A stretch of DNA of 15,221 nt from Russula earlei (GCA_025769875.1 JAGFNK010001080.1:1-15221); one strand, 5' to 3'. Shown: positions 1-8,189, counted from the stretch's first letter. Numbers and translations are program-made. Notes: a model not told the origin generated them from the letters alone.

Positions 1-1110
1 ACATGATTGGGCAGGTAGGTTCCATATGGCGTCTTGAAGGCTGCCTTCCAGCGATCTCCTTCTGCCAGTCGCACATTATTGTATCCCCATCGTATCGAAT
101 TTGGAGAAGACCTTTTTCCCTCGGAGTCTTTCCACCTCTTGTTCCAGATGTGGTAAAGGTTCATTGTCTCGTCTGGTCCACTGATTTAGTCGTCGATAGT
201 CTACAATGATCCTCTTCTCCTTGCTGTCCTTCTTGCCAATGAAGAACACTGGAGATGTGTAGCTGGATGGACCTGGAGTGATGTATCGCTTCTCTACTTC
301 ATCAGCTAGGAATTTCTTGAGGTATTCTCGCTCATCTCGTGTTAGGGGGTACACTTTGCAGTTTAGTTCCTTTGGTGCGTCAGGTAACAGCTCTATCTGC
401 ATGTCTGGTTCCCTTGGTGGTGGGAACCTCTGGGACTTCTCTTCTGAGAAGACATCTGCAAAGCGGTGGAATTGCTTTGGAACATTGGCAAGGGGATCCT
501 CTCCTTCCTGTGGTTTAATCGACTGCTGGGCCCACTTCTGAGCAATAGTCGTCTTTTGTAGGTAAATGGCTTCCCCTTTCTTCAATTGTCGGTTTTCATC
601 TCTTGCTCGCTTTTGGAGTTTTGCGACATAGAGATCCAGGTACTTGTATCGAGCAGTCTCAATCTGTACCGTTCCTTCCATCAGCTGTCCTTTCTTCCAG
701 TTGATGGTGGGGTCGAATTCATATAGGAAGGGATATCCCAGGATGACCCGATCCGTTCCTAAATCTGTGAGATAGAACCTTTGCAAGCTCTCCTTCTCCT
801 TGTATCACGCGAAGCCAGCAGTAATGGGTGAGTTCCCCTTGCTTATTCTGGGTTCCGTCGACGTTTCGTACTACCATGGGTTCATGTAGTTCTTGTTTCC
901 CAATCTTCAGTCTTTTCCAAGCTGAGTGATCGATGAAGTTCTCTGTTGCTCCACTGTCCAGTAGAGCAGATTCCTCGGCCGTTGTGTGTGCAGTGACGAA
1001 AGTGAACGGAATATTCATAGCATTCAGTCTTCTAATGTACACTTGCAACACACTATTCTTCCTAAGCCAGGCCGTCGACTTAGGTGTTCCTAAAAACCCT
1101 GTTCCATCAG
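1..1110 (-). pseudogene. Ty3/gypsy pol fragment: aspartic protease and N-terminal part of reverse transcriptase, frameshifted and cut by the window edge
   Basis: Read on the minus strand, 1051 to about 786 encodes the start of a retropepsin-type protease with the catalytic triad LLDSGATENF (DSGA codons 958-947). The frame then shifts near 785, and the protease end (LGTDRVILGYPFL) plus the RT N-terminus continue from 786 to 76 in another frame. RT hallmarks include YTSPVFFIGKKD, RIIVDYRRLNQ and VFSKFD, the last carrying the first catalytic Asp (codon 96-94). Immediately after that Asp a second frameshift (around 90-94) moves the reading to WGYNNVRLAEGDRWKAAF, which is typical gypsy RT, and this runs to the window start. 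A further shift separates the protease from Gag around 1051-1110. RT fingers/palm remainder, RNase H and integrase would lie outside the window. The family assignment rests on motif order and is strong; the element is plainly non-functional. Confidence 0.9.
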
Positions 1111-2460
1111 TTCTTCCAACAAGTCCTCCTTTGTTTGGTGGACATCTTCTTTATGGACGCCGAGGAGGAGCTCTTGTTATAGGTAGGAGGAGGAGATGTA
1201 GATCGCCCGGAGACAGTGCTTTCATTTCCACTATCCCCTGAGTCGTCCTCCTTCTCTGTTTCCAGAGCTCGAGCTTTCCCTTTGTCCCTTGGGTTACTTG
1301 ATTTCTTCTTGACTCTGTCCTTGTCAGGACAGTTCCGACTGATATGTCCTGCTTTCTTGCAGATGAAGCATTTCCCTTCTGCTAGCAGTTTCTTCTTTTC
1401 CTCTGTCAGAGGAGGACGTCGCTTGGTCCTTGCTGCATCAGTGGATACTGAGTCCACTTCCATTGCATTCGGATCTCTTTGGTTTCGCCTTTTCCCAACC
1501 TGTAGGGATTTCATGCGATTTTCCCTGGTGGTCAATGATCAACCTTCAGATCCAAATATTGGCTTTTCATGAGCTGGTCTCTGGCCTGTTCTTCCCTAGC
1601 AGCATTGATCCATGCTTGCAGATCATTGATGGCAGGTATGTCTCTGACTGGTTGATTGTAGATTTGTTGCACCAGCCAGGTGATTAGTCCAGCCTTATAG
1701 GCTTTGACTGCTCCTGGTGAATTCTGGTCCCATCCTGCTTTACTGATGCAGAACAAGGAATTTGCTGGTATAATCATCCAGCAATGCTGCTTTAGACATG
1801 GACAATTGTTGTAGCTCCATGAAAGTGTCTTCAGGCTTCTGTGGTGTTTTTGAATTCTCTGAAGAAGTCATCCACAAAATTCGGTCCAAAAGAGCATGTC
1901 AGTTGGATCTAGCTGCACTGGTGCATAGGGAGATGGTGGGGGTCCCCATTTCTTTTGCTTCTACCAGGTTCGTTTTGGTTGACCACCCATTCATGCACCT
2001 TCCTCATCCTTGATGTAGGTGAGAACTAGGGCTACTTGCTTCATTGGAATAGTCATAGTTGGGTTGTCACTGTTGAAGCAGATTCCATAGATTGAAATCC
2101 TGGACAAAGTACTTCATCTTCTTTCCTGTCTCCTTTGAAGACTTCAGGAGGGGTCTCCTTTCAGAGATCCATTGCCTCCATGGGGGCCTGGTGCTGGCTA
2201 AGGTGCCAGGTTCACCCCTGTCTCTACAGGAGGTGCTGCAGGTGGTCCCCCTCCTGGAGGGCCTCCTCCCAAATGGGCCTTCCTCCTGGTACTGGTGGAC
2301 CTGCGGGTCCAAAGGGGACTCTCCACCTCCAGTGTTTATTACAATGGTGGTCCCCATTCTTCCACCTGCGTCTGGGTGGCAATGGTGGCTGTCTTGCGTC
2401 GCTGCAATGGTAGCCATTTCAACCAATTCTTCTGGTTCTTCAACAGTGTTGGTTCAATAG
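1107..2460 (-). pseudogene. Ty3/gypsy gag, core and zinc knuckle, decayed
   Basis: This lies directly upstream (minus strand) of the protease and is the nucleocapsid/capsid precursor of the same element. A CCHC zinc knuckle, CFICKKAGHISRNC (CX2CX4HX4C), sits at 1370-1329, preceded by the usual lysine-rich EEKKKLLAEGK linker and followed by a basic, Ser-rich tail. Upstream, 1777-1532 carries a capsid-like helix-rich stretch (GAVKAYKAGLITWLVQQIYN, then INDLQAWINAAREEQARDQL). Further upstream, pieces readable in different frames include PPEVFKGDRK, KYFVQDFNLWNLL and VALVLTYIKDE, which match the general pattern of fungal gypsy Gag. Between roughly 2150 and 2430 the protein was Gly/Pro-rich. Multiple stops and frame changes mean no single ORF survives. 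Gag identity is well supported by the knuckle and position; exact original boundaries are not recoverable by eye. Confidence 0.85.
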
Positions 2461-3292
2461 GCAAGACGGTGTACTGTCTGCTCTAGTCTTTCAGCTAGCT
2501 CCAATACTGCTGGTGCTTCTGCTTTCTGATCTGTAGTCAGAGGGTCCAACTTCTCTGTTTCTCCACTGATGACTTTTGTATCAATGGAGCTGGGTTGTCT
2601 ACTACTGGGCTTCTGGGTTCCCAATGAGTAGTATAAGGATCTGTCTTGATTCCTAGACCTAGGACCTTATATTCATCAATGTCTTCGTCCTCTTCTGCGT
2701 AGGGACGTCCTTTGTGGTAATCAACAAAGTACCACTGATCGTTGATGTATTTGCAAGGAAAGGTAGCTTCCTTTGTATCGGACCTTTGTATCTGTTAGGT
2801 CCTTCCTGGTCTGCCCAACCCAGATTGGCAGTCCCTTTGATTCCTGAGGGTAGATCGTCCCTCTCATCTAGCTTTGAACCAACCAAACTTGGTTCCTTGC
2901 TTTGATTTCTGGTTGAACTTTACGTGTATGCTATGTTCACCTTCGAATCTCACAGTTTGTCCATTGGCCACTGCCTTTCCTAGGGAGTTGGGACTTGTGT
3001 GCCTGCTTACCACTGTCTATGGCCAATGACAGTAGGGGTCTTTACAGAAGTATGTGTGTGTCCAACCATGCTGCTCGTTGAGAGTCACGTAGTACACCTT
3101 CTTCTTGTCATGGAGAGGTCTGTATAGATTCTCTCCCTTGACTACTTCAGCGTAGGTTGCTGACCGTATGATGACTAGATCCTAGTCCTAAGGCTTCCTG
3201 CCTATTTCTGGTTCGCTTTCACAGCGATGTCTGTGATAGAAGCTCAACTTATGTTAAGGCTCCAAAGTGCCTTAAATAAGATCAATGGTCAT
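2461..3292 (-). pseudogene. N-terminal extension of the gypsy Gag (or a separate 5' ORF), riddled with in-frame stops
   Basis: Starting at an ATG at 3292 (minus), one frame reads for 142 codons before a TGA at 2866, interrupted at codons 7 and 13 (TAA) and 35, 37 and 92 (TAG). Between stops it is clearly protein-like: for example DLVIIRSATYAEVVKGENL, then RPLHDKKKVYYVTLNEQHGW, then THTYFCKDPYCHWP. After some frame changes, coding-like sequence continues (KYINDQWYFVDYHKGRPY and an acidic EEDEDIDEY) down to about 2460, ending in a Glu/Leu-rich LELAERLEQTVHRL that could form a coiled coil. I do not recognise the domain. Its position between the candidate 5' LTR and the Gag core suggests an N-terminal Gag extension. 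All TAA/TAG stops could have come from Gln codons by C-to-T change. Confidence 0.6.
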
Positions 3293-3485
3293 GTCTATGA
3301 ATGCATCCTACCAATGCAGATATGCTTGAGTCAAGCAAGGCAATACTCATGGAGGGGAAGGAGTGTTAGATCCTTCTGGAGTATGGCAACAAGATGAGAG
3401 GGGCTCTGCAGACGGGGTAGGAGTCAACTGTTTGGGATTGGCAAACTAAGTCAAGCTTAGGGCTCAACTGTTACAACTGGGGGCC

Positions 3486-3492
3486 TTATATA
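3486..3492 (-). promoter_or_regulatory. TATA box of the candidate gypsy LTR
   Basis: TATATAA on the minus strand followed by a run of GGCCCCC. It lies upstream, in the sense of transcription, of the decayed gag-pol and inside the candidate LTR. Confidence 0.5.
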
Positions 3493-3695
3493 GCCCTACA
3501 GGGATAAGGTTTGTGCTACTGTAGTACTGGTCGGTGCTATAGAAGCAAAACACGGCTCATAGAAGCGAGGTTGCTTCTATGTAAACGATCTTGGTGCTGG
3601 AAGCATTAAGTGCTTCCCTAATAGCAATCTCAGTGTCATAAGTACTTTCATAATCAAGGAAGTGATGTATGTGGCAGTACAGGAACATCTGGAAC

Positions 3696-3720
3696 AGAAG
3701 CAATGCTACTCATTGCTTCT
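3696..3720. promoter_or_regulatory. Perfect 10-bp inverted repeat in the gypsy U3
   Basis: AGAAGCAATG and CATTGCTTCT are exact reverse complements around a 5-nt centre (CTACT). The same GAAGC/GCTTC core recurs in two further hairpins in this LTR, at 3559-3580 (8-bp stem) and 3599-3617 (7-bp stem). A protein-binding palindrome or a structured RNA is possible. Confidence 0.5.
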
Positions 3721-3728
3721 TCAATACA

Positions 3729-4329
3729 TCTTCAGATAGATACGATCAATGCGTTCCGAACGTGATATCAACAAACATAAATGATCAAGATCTGACGCAC
3801 GGATGATGCAAATGGTGCAGTCACATAGTTCAGGAGTTTCAGCATCTTCCAGACCCCAAACCACTCGGTAACACCCCTGTCCACCAGGTAAACTGTTTGA
3901 ATGACCACCCGACCAGGCAAATAATAGAGGCACCCCTCTGAGACACCCCTCCAAGGCCCCTCCCTTAACCTACTACCAACTGTTTATTACACCCTTGCAC
4001 CCTAAGCCTGCACACCCCCCTAGACAGAAACCCTAACTCCTGTACCTTAAATGAACCCACCCTTCCTAAGTGAACTCAATGAGAAAACCCAACACCCCTG
4101 TAGACTACCTACCTGCCCCTTGTGAAACCTACATAGCTATGCAATAAAAGCACACCTGCCCCCTCATGTAACTGCATGGCCCACCAGCACAAGCCCCCAC
4201 CACTACCCATAGGCAAAACAGACTCCAATCCCACCAGACTGAAATGCCCCACATCATCATCTGTCTCCATTCCTTACTGTTTCACTTGTCTTGCTGTTGA
4301 TCTGAAGTTGTGCTATAGCTTCTATAGAT
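3729..4329. other. Gene-free stretch, C-rich on the plus strand
   Basis: No recognisable coding sequence. From about 3860 to 4260 the plus strand is unusually rich in C with many short CACCCCT / CCCTAA-like words and few G, consistent with low-complexity or decayed repeat sequence. A 77-codon minus-strand reading frame at 3721-3954 shows no known motif and I do not regard it as a gene. Confidence 0.5.
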
Positions 4330-4540
4330 TGTTATTCTTCAAGGTCCATATCCTCTGCCAGGCCCTGCAATTCTTCATCCAGGTGTTGATCTTGCTTTTT
4401 CTGTATGTTGAACTGTTTATTATAGATTTTGCCATGAGATTGAGAATGTGCAAAAAGCACCATGTGTGGCCAACCTTGGAGAAGGAGGGAAGAAACTTTT
4501 GCAAGTTCAGCTATCATGACATTATTAGTGATTGTCAAGG
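4330..4540 (-). pseudogene. hAT-superfamily transposase fragment, frameshifted
   Basis: Across three minus-strand frames the pieces resemble the conserved middle part of basidiomycete hAT transposases. They are TNNVMIAELAKV (around 4530-4495), then VGHTWCFLHILNLMAKSIIN (around 4472-4413), then KKQDQHLDEELQGLAEDMDL (around 4395-4335). The middle piece corresponds to the well-known C(F)xHxLNLxxKS segment upstream of the hAT dimerisation region, and the last to the acidic LAEDxDLEE segment that often follows. At least two frame changes and the absence of flanking catalytic or C-terminal dimerisation sequence make this a short relic. No terminal inverted repeats or 8-bp duplication were identified. 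The call is by family resemblance only. Confidence 0.6.
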
Positions 4541-4685
4541 GTTTTGAAACCTGTGTGGATAATGGCCAAGGGTTGCTGTGGGTGGGTGTGGGTACAAATG
4601 TTTGACCCTCCACAAACCTTGTTACAGTGTCACAGCTGTTGGAGCTATAGGGATGATAGCTCAGTCTTGTGTGTAAAGGACTGTA

Positions 4686-4797
4686 TTGGTTAGTTATCTA
4701 ACCTATAGGGATGATAGCTATGTACAGTATTAGCTTTAAAGGAGTGTAAAGGAATGTGTAGTACTGACCTCAGTCTTGTGTGTAAAAGACTGAGGAA
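4686..4797 (+). repeat. Repeat X, with conserved hairpin
   Basis: About 110 bp running from GGTTAGTTATCTAACC through GCTATGTACAGTATTAG to a hairpin at 4768-4795 (CCTCAGTCTT and AAGACTGAGG, an exact 10-bp stem around an 8-nt GT-rich loop). A diverged copy in opposite orientation is at 10163-10282. A partial hairpin relative lies just upstream at 4659-4681. The identity of the element is unknown; it has no coding capacity. Confidence 0.6.
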
Positions 4798-4897
4798 ACA
4801 AACGCGATAACTAAATTATTCTAATTATTTACACGTACGGTCCGGATTGTCTGTTCGCGTGGCACTTAGCAGCTGCACGTCCAACAACAGCTGTTTT
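4798..4897. other. Short unique spacer between repeat X and the inverted repeat
   Basis: AT-rich at first, then a short stretch with several CpG sites (around 4830-4882) unlike the CpG-poor repeats around it. No gene is visible. Confidence 0.4.
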
Positions 4898-5437
4898 GAG
4901 CATTAGCTCTAGTTCAGTGGGGGCCAAGTCCCTGGACTTGGTTCAATGTTCATTGGGGGTGGCTCAAGGAGACCAGTTCAGTGGTTAGTGTCTCAAGACT
5001 AAGTCAAATTATGACTAGCCCACAGACAGAGTTGATCTTCTGGTTACTTCACAGAAGAGGAGGACAATGAGAGAGAGGAAGAGGAGGAAGAGGAACACAA
5101 GGGTTCCTTGTGGAGAACTCAAGTCAAGCAGAGTAAAGGCCAGCACAACAAGTTATGATTGACTCAGCCTCAGCCTCGGAGGGAGGATACAGGGCAGGGA
5201 TTGTGACAGGGAGTGAGACAAAGCTAAGCTTAGGGGCATTCCCCAGCTTCTACAGGTGCTTAAATACTGTATGTAGTGAGGCTGTACAGTACTGTATACA
5301 GAACAATAGATAGGGCTAAGCCAGTAGCAAAAGGGGATCAAACAATAGGTGAAACACAAGAGATGATGAAACAATATGTGAAACACAGAATAAGGGATGA
5401 CTAGATTCAAGGGATGAAACATAACCAAGGGTATGAA
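4898..5437 (+). repeat. Left arm of a long inverted repeat
   Basis: Starts GAGCATTAGCTC and continues through a purine-rich stretch (around 5055-5100) and the segment GGGGCATTCCCCAGCTTCTA (around 5233-5252) to the GGGATGAAAC / ACCAAGGG region near 5410-5437. Its reverse complement is found, with scattered mismatches and small indels, from 6986 back to 6719 and then from 5751 back to 5509. No reading frame is shared convincingly between arms, so the repeat appears non-coding. About 20 extra bases (around 5160-5180) distinguish this arm from the right one. Confidence 0.85.
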
Positions 5438-5751
5438 GGGTAGACAGTTTGAGGGGACAGAGAGTGCTTAGTGATGAACTGTTGTGATGTGCCCTCTTCA
5501 TTTGTCACTGACCCTCATTCCCTTGGTTACTGTTTCATCCCTTGATTTTGATTAACCCCTTATTGTTTCATCTTCAGTGTTTCACCTATTGTCTGATCCC
5601 TTTTTGCTACTGGCTTAGTTTATCTATTGTTCCACATATGGTACTGTACAGCCTTGCTAGATACAGTATTTAAACACCTGTAGAAGCTGGGGAATGCCCC
5701 AAGGTTAGCTTTGTCCCATTTCCTGTCACATCCCTTGCCCTGTACTCTCTC

Positions 5752-6713
5752 TGTCACGACCCACTGTTGAACAATCCTGTTCAAGAGTGAGGTAAGAATG
5801 TGGAGACAAGTTGACTGGGTTCAAGGATGAAGTTGGCAAGGAGCACAGTCCAAACAAGTAACAAGTACCAGAGAGGAACTGGTATGGGTTGTGAGAGGTG
5901 ATCACAGAAAGAGAGAGCCAGAGTGTGCTAGATAGGGTGGTCCTAAAGGAGTACCCTTGGTAGTAGAGTGCCGCAAATCAAATGGACAGTATGAAGACTG
6001 TCCACTACTTTATTGAGCACTTATATACTACAAGGGAACTGCTAAATAGGGAACAAGTCATAACCTTGTTATCAAGCACCATTGATGGATGAGTAAGAAG
6101 TTGGAGTATGCTTACTGAGCATGCTCAGTCATGCTCAGTAAGCTGCTGAGTAAGAAGGCTCATAATGATGAGTAAGAGCCTTTTAGTGTCCACATGTTTA
6201 CTGCTTAGTACATGTGCAAAACACCTGATTCATTTACTGTTAGTTAATTTAGGGCCAGTCATCTGAGGACTTGTGGTTTTGTCTGTGGAATAGAGTTGTC
6301 CATAAGCCCCTTATATAGTTTATTAGGGTCCTTAGAGTTGACCCTAATACTTCTATTAAGGTCCTTAGTATTGCCTTATAGTTCATTCTAAGGTTATTAG
6401 AGTTAGTCTAATGACACATTATAGGGCCTATAGTATCTTCATTAGTGTCTATTGTAGAGCACTTTGGGTTGTCCTAAAGGGTCTTAAGGGAGCCTATAAT
6501 ACTGTCTTATATTGCTAGAAGGGTTGCCACTAAGTAGGGCTTGTTGTGTGTCAATTGTGCCTAGAATCAATCACATGACAATGCATGCATGATATTGTGA
6601 ACACCTCTACTCACCCCTTTTGTCCATGTGAACAGGGTGGCGTCATAGAGGCTGGGTTCCCTCTAATAAGGAAGGGTCCTACTAGGGCCCTCTCTAGGAA
6701 ATGGTTCATGACA
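5752..6713 (-). mobile_element. Solo LTR A, 962 bp, with 5-bp target-site duplication CTCTC
   Basis: Minus-strand copy of the recurrent LTR family. It has TGTCATGAACC at the 6713 end and CAACAGTGGGTCGTGACA at the 5752 end. Exact duplicates CTCTC flank it at 5747-5751 and 6714-6718. On the minus strand it carries, in order, the U3 hairpin (6143-6110, perfect 14-bp stems), TATATAA (6027-6021), AATAAA (6014-6009) and the short hairpin 6003-5984 (one mismatch). There is no internal element sequence, so it formed by LTR-LTR recombination or is otherwise a solo remnant. It interrupts the right arm of the inverted repeat. Confidence 0.93.
6021..6027 (-). promoter_or_regulatory. TATA box of solo LTR A
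   Basis: TATATAA on the minus strand, followed within 25 bases by AATAAA and a GGACAGT.../...ACTGTCC hairpin. The same order and spacing occur in the other copies. Confidence 0.6.
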
Positions 6714-6986
6714 CTCTCCCAAATCACAACTTGTTTGTGCTGGCTTACACTCTGCTTGACCTGAGCTCTTCACAAGGGACCCTTGTGTTCCTCTTCCTCC
6801 TCTGCTTTTCTCTCATTGTCCTCCTCTTCTGTGAAGTAACCAGAAGATCAACTCTGTCTGCAGATTAGGTCATCCTTGACTTAGTCTTGAGACACTAAAC
6901 CCTTGAACCAGTCTCCTTGAGCTGGCCCCATTGAAACACTGAACCAAGTCACAGGGACTTGGCCCCATTGAACTGAGCTAATGCTC

Positions 6987-7618
6987 TAATGGCCATGACA
7001 CCATTGTAAGGTGAGCCATATTGCTGGCCTTGGAACCATGTGTGGACCATGCACAATGCATGACACTCAGCCTCCTCCCACACCTAGCCTCCTTCCTCAT
7101 GTCTTGTCCTCAGCCCTTGCCACACCACAAGCCACCTTGTGCCCAACATCAAGACCTCAATTGCATCACCCAGTCCTCACCACTGACCATGTACACATGC
7201 CATGCCTTGGCACATGTGATGTGTTCATGTCTCAGGCCTTTCACCATGGCCTCGACCATCTCAACCAATCTCAAATTCCCTTTCATGCCTCTTGATCCCT
7301 TTCACCATTTCCTCTCCCTTTCATGCCCTTTATCCTTAGTACATCCTTCCTGTATATAAAACTCTTAGCTACTTTGTAATAGTACAGTCCAGTGGAATAA
7401 GATCTCCCTTCTCTTGCTTTGACATCTGCCTCTCCCTGGAACTCAAACAACTACACATACACCCACTAGCTCTTCTCTTCTTTCTTCCTCCCTCTCTTTG
7501 GCTTGCTCTTGGCTTGAAGACAACTGTCCCAGATTACCATCCAGCCCTACAAACTCAGTGCACCCTAGTTTGGCTTGCTGCACTGTTACATGAACCAAAA
7601 GAGGGGTAAATCATAACA
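6987..7618 (+). repeat. LTR-like stretch with TATA box and pyrimidine-rich leader; element type unresolved
   Basis: No gene is supported. On the plus strand TATATAAA lies at 7353-7360 and is followed by a pyrimidine-rich leader (about 7400-7500, with TTCTTTCTTCCTCCCTCTC), a pattern typical of fungal LTR R/U5 or of a gene leader. The stretch ends at ATCATAACA (7618). Just beyond, a minus-strand G-run (GAGGGGGCATAA, near 7620-7631) abuts TGTTATGA, as a polypurine tract would abut a minus-strand 3' LTR. A plus-strand TTGGTATTGGGCCC (around 7652-7665) instead resembles an initiator-Met primer site. These cues disagree on orientation. Reading frames here (7011-7359) look like chance. Confidence 0.35.
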
Positions 7619-7650
7619 TTATGCCCCCTCATGCTTAGTTCTCCAAACTA

Positions 7651-8189
7651 ATTGGTATTGGGCCCTAACTCATGGAAGTCATCTCCTTTGCTGTCTAGCC
7701 AAGTGTTCTGGGGTTCCATCTTGGGGCAGTACCCTCTGTAGTTTCTGTGAGTCTTCCTCAAGATACAATCTGTCTGGCCATCACAGTGAGTGTGGGGTTT
7801 GTTACAATCCTTGTTCCAGTGACCCTTGATACTGCAATGTTTGCAAACATGTTGATGCTTCTAGAGTTGCTGATGTTGCACCTTGGTCATGCATGCAGGG
7901 GTGAGGGGGTGTTGAGGGTACTGGCCTTGTTGGAGAACATTTGTGGGAAGTGGGAAGGGGCCCCCATGGGGGCATCATTCTAGGATTGGTTGACAACTCA
8001 GGGAAGGTACTGGAGTGGGGGGGTCAGGGAAAGAGGAGGGTGGACAGGTGAAGTAGGGGGGGAGAGGGTGGATGGTTGTTTCAGGACTTCAATGTTATTA
8101 TAACTCCCTACTAATGAATAGTAAGGGCCAGTTTTGTGAGTGAGACCCCTGTCAGTCACCATGGTGTTGAGTTGGTGATGGACTTGGAT
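7651..8189 (-). pseudogene. Zinc-knuckle Gag-like retroelement pseudogene, truncated by LTR D
   Basis: One minus-strand frame runs 7860-7651 (70 codons, no ATG) and begins with a CCHC knuckle, CKHCSIKGHWNKDC (CX2CX4HX4C, 7845-7804). The knuckle is followed by further Cys/His residues (THCDGQTDCILRKTHRNYRG, YCPKM). The same frame extends upstream through a TAG (7863) and two TGAs (7977, 8091) over a Gln/Pro-rich linker (for example LQQGQYPQHPLTPACM). Near 8090 a different frame reads better (THKTGPYYSLVGSYNNIEVL), so there is at least one frameshift. Solo LTR D begins at 8190 and cuts it. The knuckle is clearly different from that of the gypsy element at 1329-1370, so this is a second retroelement. 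No protease or RT is seen. Confidence 0.65.
8016..8071 (+). other. G-run tract with quadruplex potential
   Basis: The plus strand has two runs of seven G and several runs of three within 56 bases, separated by A/T-containing loops, one of them about 8 nt. On the minus strand it corresponds to the Pro/Ser-rich linker of the Gag-like pseudogene, which may be its whole explanation. Confidence 0.4.

Larger units (their letters stand above)
3364..3728 (-). repeat. Candidate 5' LTR of the gypsy element
   Basis: On the minus strand this block would start TGTATTGAAG at 3728 and end GGATCTAACA at 3364, giving TGT...ACA termini and a length of 365 bp. A minus-strand TATA box (TATATAAGG, around 3484-3492) is placed as expected for a U3/R border, and the gag frame begins about 70 bp downstream. 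Three hairpins built on the GAAGC/GCTTC motif lie in the U3 part (3559-3580, 3599-3617, 3696-3720). The 3' LTR is outside the window, so the ends cannot be confirmed by comparison. An alternative inner end is 3315, where the following sequence TGGTAGGATGC could be a primer-binding site. Confidence 0.45.
5509..6986 (-). repeat. Right arm of the long inverted repeat, split by solo LTR A
   Basis: The arm is 5509-5751 plus 6719-6986. Removing solo LTR A and one copy of its CTCTC duplication restores a continuous arm (CCCTGTACTCTCTC joined to CCAAATCACAACTTG) that pairs with 4898-5437. The two arms are separated by only about 70 bp (5438-5508), part of which is weakly complementary too, so the ancestral unit was a nearly perfect snap-back palindrome of roughly 1.1 kb. 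Confidence 0.85.

Noticed and set aside
4898..6986. Terminal inverted repeats of an autonomous DNA transposon with the transposase between them
   Set aside because: After removing LTR A only about 70 bp separate the arms, and nothing in the arms encodes a transposase.
7011..7359. 94- and 112-codon overlapping frames as genes
   Set aside because: Composition-driven (Pro/Ser/His/Leu) frames in a C-rich LTR-like stretch, with no motif and no codon pattern.
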